Shown: positions 1-3,826 of the stretch, piece after piece
Numbering within the stretch: the first letter of the stretch is position 1
How the letters are laid out: the number at the start of each line of letters is the position of its first letter
Position numbers and translations under genes: made by a program
Notes under the pieces: generated by a model
The model's input: only the letters and a program-made list of their open reading frames with translations
The model's database searches: none
Told to the model about the DNA's origin: nothing
Source: Myxococcales bacterium
Lineage (GTDB): Bacteria; Myxococcota; Polyangia; Fen-1088
Reading direction: 5' to 3'
Length of the DNA: 6,608 bases
NCBI GenBank assembly: GCA_003159055.1
Contig: PMLH01000108.1
Span: 1-6,608 of the forward strand

Positions 1-1
1 G

Positions 2-733
2 TTGCTCGCCGAGGTCCGCAAGCTCATCGGAGACCGTCGCATCACTGTCGTCTTCGACCGAGGCGGTTACAGTCCCAAGCTCTTTGTGAAAATCCTCGAC
101 ACTGGTTTCGACATCCTGACCTACCGCAAGGGCCGCTGGCGCAAGGTCGCTCGCCGCCATTTCCAGCGTCAGCACGCCATCATCGACGGCCAGCGGGTCG
201 ACGACGTACTCGCCGACCAAGAGGTGCGCCTCCTTGGCGGCAAGCTCAAGCTCCGGCAGGTCACCCGGCTCAAGGGCGATCATCAGACGCCCGTGCTGAC
301 CTCGCGGCGTGACTTGAGCGCCGTCGAGGTCGCCTACCGGATGTTCGAGAGATGGCGCCAAGAGAACTTCTTCAAGTACATGCGCGAGGAGTTTCTGCTC
401 GACGCTCTCATCGACTACGACATCGAGCCCGACGACCCCGTCCGGGAAGTCCCCAATCCAAGATGGGCCGAAGCCGACCGGAATCTCAAGCTCGCGCGCG
501 CGAGAATCGTCGACCTCCAGCGAGCACACTGCACCGCCAAGGTCATCGAGTGCGCTGGCGCAAAATCCAAACTCGACAGGGACACTCTGGTCAAGACGAT
601 CTTGGCTGAGGTCCAGCGCGCCACGACCTTGCAAGCCAGGCGCGAGCGCATTCCCCGCCGCGTTCCCGTGGCCGAGACTACCGACGAGGAGATCATCAAA
701 CTCGCGACGCAGAAGAAGCACCTGTCCAATGTG
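2..733 (+). mobile_element. Truncated IS transposase (DDE, IS4/IS1634-like), 5' and 3' ends missing
   Basis: The first 244 codons have the features of the C-terminal half of an IS transposase. The motif VVFDRGGYS carries the probable second catalytic Asp (D19). RWRQENFFKYMREE carries the probable catalytic Glu (E121), with an R-x3-E spacing like the IS4-group YREK signature. A basic helical tail (residues 155-240) ends in KLATQKKHLSNVI. Related transposases normally continue for several dozen residues past that point. Here the sequence changes abruptly to an Ig-like fold, with no terminal inverted repeat visible. The 5' part, with the first catalytic Asp, is outside the window. The remnant cannot encode a complete enzyme. 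The IS family assignment is from motif resemblance only. Confidence 0.75.
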
Positions 734-2380
734 ATCGCGGACGCGACGGACAACGTCGCGGTGACGCAGGTTGTGTTCTCACAGGATGGAGTGTCGGTCG
801 GCACCGTCACGGTGGCGCCTTACGCGCTCGATCTTGCCGTCACCGCTGCCATCAACGGCCGCCATCGCTACACGGCCACGGTCTATGACGTGCTGGGGAA
901 CACGGCCGTGTCGGACGCCAAGCGTGTTCTGGTCGCCATCGACAACAAGTTCTTCGGCACCGCGACCACCACTGCCGCCGACTACACCAACTTGCTCGCT
1001 CATTTCAACCAGGTTACCCCTGGCAATGCCGGCAAGTGGGGCTCGGTCGAGGCGGTGCAAGGAGTCTGGAACTGGGCCGATCTCGACACTGCCTACAATT
1101 TCGCGAAGACCAACAGCCTGCCGTTCAAGCTGCACACCCTGCTCTGGGGTCAGCAGCAGCCGGCCTGGATCACTAGTCTTTCCGCTGACCAGCAGCTGGC
1201 AGCCATCGACGCGTGGATGGCTGCCCTGGCCGCACGCTACCCGAACGTCGACCTGATCGATGTGGTCAACGAGCCGCTGCACACCCAGCCAAGCTACATT
1301 GCGGCTCTGGGTGGCGCGGGAGCGACGGGCTGGGATTGGGTGGTCAAGGCCTTCGAGATGGCGCGCGCACACTTCCCGAACGCCGAGCTGCTCTTGAACG
1401 AGTACTTCGTCCTGCCCAGAGCAGACTTCACCGCGAATTACGTGGCCGTCATCAATGTGCTGAAAGACCGTGGCCTCATCGACGGCATCGGCGAGCAGGG
1501 CCACTTCTACGAGCGGGCTCCCGAGCTACCGGTGCTGACTGCGAATCTCGCTACCTTGGCCGCCACCGGGCTGCCCATCTACATCTCCGAGCTCGACATC
1601 AACTTCGCGGACGACGCGCGCCAGGCCGTGCGCATGAGCGAGCTCTTCCCCATCTTCTGGTCGAACCCATCCGTGTTGGGCATAACCCATTGGGGCTACC
1701 TCCCGGGCACGTGGCAGCCGAACGCGTACCTCATCCGCAGCGACGGCACCCTTCGTCCCTCGCTCACGTGGATCGAGTGCTACCGTGCGGGCGGCACCAA
1801 CTGCCCGGTGCCGGTGTACGTACCGACGCCGCGCACGGGTGACGTCAACGGCATTACGGTCGAGGCCGAAGACTACGACTCGGCCCACGATGTGCTTCCG
1901 GCCGGGACCGTGGTTGCCTACGCGAACGATGGCTCGTGGCTGGGCTTCAACCAGGTCGTATTCAATAACAACTGGGACACGCTCAGCGTGACCTATGCCC
2001 TGGGCGGCTCGAATACCATCAACTTGACCGTCTACCTCGATAGCCTCGCCACGACCTCGGTTGCGACGGTAGCGCTGGCACCCACCGGCAGCTGGTCCAC
2101 GATGAAGACAGTGTCGATCCCCTGGGCGCCTATCAGCGTGCAGAAGGACGTCTACTTCCGCTTCAACGGCGGCGGCGCCAACCTGGACAAGATGCAGTTC
2201 GGCGCGCCGGCCGGAACCGGCCTGAACCTGCTGGCCGACAGCGATTTCGAGCAGGGGACCACAGCCAGCTGGTCGAGCTGGGGCACGGGCACCATCGCGA
2301 ATACGACGGCTCGTGCAGTCAGTGGTACCCACAGCCTTGCGATGACCGGACGTGCCGACAACGGACCGCTGGCGCAATAG
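2..2380 (+). CDS. Chimeric ORF: transposase remnant fused in frame to GH10 endo-1,4-beta-xylanase with CBM6 and partial CBM4/9
   Basis: Codons count from nt 2; the true start lies upstream of the window, so the TTG there is probably internal. Residues 1-244 are a DDE transposase C-terminal part. Residues 245-312 are a bacterial Ig-like domain (ATDNVAV, SQDGVSVG, YDVLGNTA). Residues 313-596 are a GH10 domain, a (beta/alpha)8 retaining enzyme that cleaves internal xylan beta-1,4 links. Its general acid is E424 in VVNEP and its nucleophile E530 in ISELDI. N342/K345, H378, W382, Q385, Q499/H501, W564 and W571 match the usual GH10 substrate-binding positions. After a Pro-rich linker, residues 616-735 form a CBM6-like module (VEAEDYD, TGSW, FRFNGGGANLDKMQF). 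Residue 739 onward starts a CBM4/9 module, cut by TAG at 2378-2380. No signal peptide is present, although the xylanase should be secreted; it was presumably lost with the replaced 5' end. Enzyme identity is very secure; function of this allele is doubtful. Confidence 0.85.
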   Translation: MLAEVRKLIGDRRITVVFDRGGYSPKLFVKILDTGFDILTYRKGRWRKVARRHFQRQHAIIDGQRVDDVLADQEVRLLGGKLKLRQVTRLKGDHQTPVLTSRRDLSAVEVAYRMFERWRQENFFKYMREEFLLDALIDYDIEPDDPVREVPNPRWAEADRNLKLARARIVDLQRAHCTAKVIECAGAKSKLDRDTLVKTILAEVQRATTLQARRERIPRRVPVAETTDEEIIKLATQKKHLSNVIADATDNVAVTQVVFSQDGVSVGTVTVAPYALDLAVTAAINGRHRYTATVYDVLGNTAVSDAKRVLVAIDNKFFGTATTTAADYTNLLAHFNQVTPGNAGKWGSVEAVQGVWNWADLDTAYNFAKTNSLPFKLHTLLWGQQQPAWITSLSADQQLAAIDAWMAALAARYPNVDLIDVVNEPLHTQPSYIAALGGAGATGWDWVVKAFEMARAHFPNAELLLNEYFVLPRADFTANYVAVINVLKDRGLIDGIGEQGHFYERAPELPVLTANLATLAATGLPIYISELDINFADDARQAVRMSELFPIFWSNPSVLGITHWGYLPGTWQPNAYLIRSDGTLRPSLTWIECYRAGGTNCPVPVYVPTPRTGDVNGITVEAEDYDSAHDVLPAGTVVAYANDGSWLGFNQVVFNNNWDTLSVTYALGGSNTINLTVYLDSLATTSVATVALAPTGSWSTMKTVSIPWAPISVQKDVYFRFNGGGANLDKMQFGAPAGTGLNLLADSDFEQGTTASWSSWGTGTIANTTARAVSGTHSLAMTGRADNGPLAQ
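734..937 (+). other. Partial bacterial Ig-like domain, N-terminal to the GH10 domain
   Basis: Residues 245-312 read like the main part of a bacterial Ig-like (Big-type) domain. ATDNVAVTQVVFSQDG is followed by a repeated Thr/Val/Ala strand pattern and TATVYDVLGNTA, which matches the common 'A-DNVGV...DGV...Y...A-D-AGNTA' pattern of secreted bacterial enzymes. The first one or two strands expected before ATDNV are absent or are supplied by transposase residues, so the junction cuts into this domain. Such domains act as spacers between catalytic and binding modules. This one presumably had further N-terminal domains and a signal peptide before the rearrangement. Confidence 0.65.
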
Positions 2381-3604
2381 CTGACCGGCACCGTCCTCCC
2401 TGGCAAGACCTACAAAGTCAGCGTCTGGGCGACCATCGGCGGAGTCACGTCCGACACCGCGTATGTGACCACGGCGATTCAATGTTCGACGGATACTGAT
2501 GCCACGTATGGGCGGCTCGGCGGCTGGGGCAACTCGAAGACCATCGCGGACGGGACGTGGGTTGAGTTCACCGGCGACCTCGTGGTTCCTGACTGCACGC
2601 TGACGCAGGTTCAGATTTGGCTCGAAGGTCCGCAGACCGCCGACCTCTACATGGATCACGTGTCCGCCCGTCAAAAGACCAGCAGCAACATCATCTCGAA
2701 CGGCACGTTCGAGTCAGGGACGAGCGGCTGGTATACCTGGAACGGGGGCACCGTTTCCGCGACGACGGCGCGTGCACACAGCGGATTGCAGAGTCTGCTG
2801 ATCTCTGGCCGAACTGCCAATGCGCCAGCGGCCACAACACTCACCAGCCTCGTCAAGGCGGGTACCAGCTATCCCTTCAGCCTGTGGGTATCCATTGATA
2901 GCCCGGATGATTCGGCTAAAGCCATCCATGTAACCCAGGCAACAACTTGCCAGGCCGCGGATGGAACGTCGAGCACGACCTATAACTGGATCGGCGGTCC
3001 GGTCACAGTGCCTGACACCACGGGCTGGGTCCAGATCTCGGGCACGGTCGCGGTCCCGAGTTGCACGCTCACCTTGCTACAGGTCTACGTCGAGGGCGAC
3101 GCGAATGCAGACCTCTACATCGATGACGTCCAAGTGATCGATAACAGCGGCACCTCGACGAATCTTATCCCCGACGGCACGTTCGAATCAGGCCAAGGCG
3201 CTTGGGGTGGATGGGGCGAAGCCAGTGTGGGCGTTACCGCGACGTCAGCGCACGCGGGTCTGCAAAGCCTGCTGGGCTCCACCATGAACAACGGCGCCAT
3301 CTCTCGTGACATCAAGACACTCGTCACTGCCGGCAAACGCTACCAGGCGACCGCCTGGGTTTCGGTGGGCAATCTTGCGGCTGGCTCGGGATCGGTGGGA
3401 CTCCAGACGGTTCAAAACTGCAACGCCGACGCCTCCGACAGCTATCCATGGCTTGCAGGTGTCACGGTGGCGAACGGCGCTTGGGTCCAAGTCACCGGCA
3501 CGGTGGACCTCACCAGCTGCACTACAGTGAACAAGCTGATCCTCTTCGTGGGAGCAGCTTCGGGTGACCTCTACGTCGATGACGTCACGTTGACGGCGCT
3601 TCCG
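2216..3604 (+). repeat. Three tandem CBM4/9-type modules
   Basis: Copies lie at about 2216-2674, 2687-3142 and 3161-3604, with linkers of only 4-6 residues. The shared opening is N-L/I-L/I...FE-G...W, followed by T-A-R-A-H-S-G-xx-S-L. The middle has the pattern (L/V)xPGKxYxxSxWV, and the close is W-x-(Q/E)-(I/V/F)-(S/T)-G...C-T...D-L-Y-(I/M/V)-D-(D/H)-V. Identity is mainly at protein level. A short DNA match at the copy 2 and copy 3 starts (acggcacgttcga) suggests relatively recent duplication of those two. The in-frame TAG falls in copy 1. Confidence 0.8.
2378..2380 (+). other. In-frame TAG splitting the first CBM4/9 module
   Basis: The codons read GCG CAA TAG CTG ACC. The frame is unchanged on both sides. 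The residues before it (MTGRADNGPLAQ) and after it (LTGTVLPGKTYKVSVW) together form an uninterrupted CBM4/9 pattern with no gap. Copy 2 has a Thr and copy 3 a charged residue at the aligned place. A single substitution from CAG, AAG or GAG would produce this stop, so it is a nonsense change, a base-call error or, less likely, a readthrough codon. Confidence 0.85.
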
Positions 3605-3607
3605 TAG
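2465..3607 (+). CDS. Carbohydrate-binding (CBM4/9) tail of the xylanase gene, separated from it by an in-frame stop; probably a pseudogene fragment
   Basis: The GTG at 2465 is only the first possible start after the TAG. It has no Shine-Dalgarno-like sequence before it and lies in the middle of a domain whose homology continues back, in frame, through 2381 into the xylanase frame. I therefore read this as the 3' part of the same gene rather than an independent one. It contains the rest of CBM4/9 copy 1 (to about 2674), copy 2 (2687-3142) and copy 3 (3161-3604). Each copy starts with N-(L/I)-(I/L)-x-(N/D)-GTFESG or a close variant and ends with ADLYIDDV or similar. Each has two cysteines about 35-45 residues apart, suggesting a disulfide and an exported location. 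CBM4/9 modules bind xylan, beta-glucans or cellulose; the ligand cannot be read here. The stop at 3605-3607 is followed closely by a terminator. Confidence 0.7.
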   Translation: MTTAIQCSTDTDATYGRLGGWGNSKTIADGTWVEFTGDLVVPDCTLTQVQIWLEGPQTADLYMDHVSARQKTSSNIISNGTFESGTSGWYTWNGGTVSATTARAHSGLQSLLISGRTANAPAATTLTSLVKAGTSYPFSLWVSIDSPDDSAKAIHVTQATTCQAADGTSSTTYNWIGGPVTVPDTTGWVQISGTVAVPSCTLTLLQVYVEGDANADLYIDDVQVIDNSGTSTNLIPDGTFESGQGAWGGWGEASVGVTATSAHAGLQSLLGSTMNNGAISRDIKTLVTAGKRYQATAWVSVGNLAAGSGSVGLQTVQNCNADASDSYPWLAGVTVANGAWVQVTGTVDLTSCTTVNKLILFVGAASGDLYVDDVTLTALP

Positions 3608-3628
3608 CTCGTACCCATCAGGCAGTAC

Positions 3629-3664
3629 AACAGCGCCCGGTCCAAGAGACCGCGGCGCTGTTTT
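3629..3664 (+). terminator. Rho-independent terminator of the xylanase/CBM gene
   Basis: A long hairpin starts 22 bases after the stop codon. Arm 3631-3637 (cagcgcc) pairs with 3654-3660 (ggcgctg). The inner arm 3638-3642 (cggtc) pairs with 3648-3652 (gaccg), with a one-base bulge at 3653 and a five-base loop. The two A residues at 3629-3630 also pair with the first T residues. The stem is followed by TTTTCATATTT. It is oriented for the plus strand; on the minus strand only a weak T run follows it, so it would be a poor terminator for the converging gene. Confidence 0.85.
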
Positions 3665-3673
3665 CATATTTGA

Positions 3674-3688
3674 ACCCTCGCCGAGGGT
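3674..3688. terminator. Small GC hairpin in the intergenic spacer, possible secondary terminator
   Basis: The sequence accctc-gcc-gagggt is a six-base-pair inverted repeat with a three-base loop. On the plus strand it is followed by CATTTT, which could act as a backup to the main terminator 10 bases upstream. On the minus strand it is followed by TCAAATATGAAAA, not a T tract. The stem is short, so function is uncertain. Confidence 0.35.
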
Positions 3689-3826
3689 CATTTTGGGATC
3701 GAAAGCGCCACTGGAGCACGCTATGCGCCTGCGATTTCTTCAGCGTGGAATCCTTAGATGCATTCGGCACGGTCGCGGACAGCGTTACGGTCGAAGCCTT
3801 GTTTTGTCGAAAGGCGAGTCGGCATT
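3689..3826. other. Intergenic spacer between converging genes, no feature seen
   Basis: This separates the terminator region of the plus-strand gene from the stop codon of the minus-strand gene. A five-base inverted repeat (gcctt 3796-3800, aaggc 3811-3815) is too weak and has too little T run on the minus strand to call as a terminator. No convincing small gene, promoter or repeat is visible. Confidence 0.5.

Noticed and set aside
779..1504. Open frame on the minus strand opposite the Ig/GH10 part
   Set aside because: It has no domain pattern or plausible start context and is fully explained by the complementary GH10 frame.
2465..2467. GTG as a true independent start for a separate CBM protein
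   Set aside because: No Shine-Dalgarno sequence is visible, and the conserved CBM4/9 homology begins well upstream, in frame, through the TAG.
1526..2674. Long open frame on the minus strand opposite the GH10 and CBM region
   Set aside because: It is rich in Arg/Gly/Val with no recognisable domain and lies opposite clear GH10/CBM coding sequence. Such antisense openness is expected in high-GC DNA.
3790..3826. Terminator for the minus-strand A2M gene
   Set aside because: Only a five-base inverted repeat with a ten-base loop is present, and no T tract follows on the minus strand.
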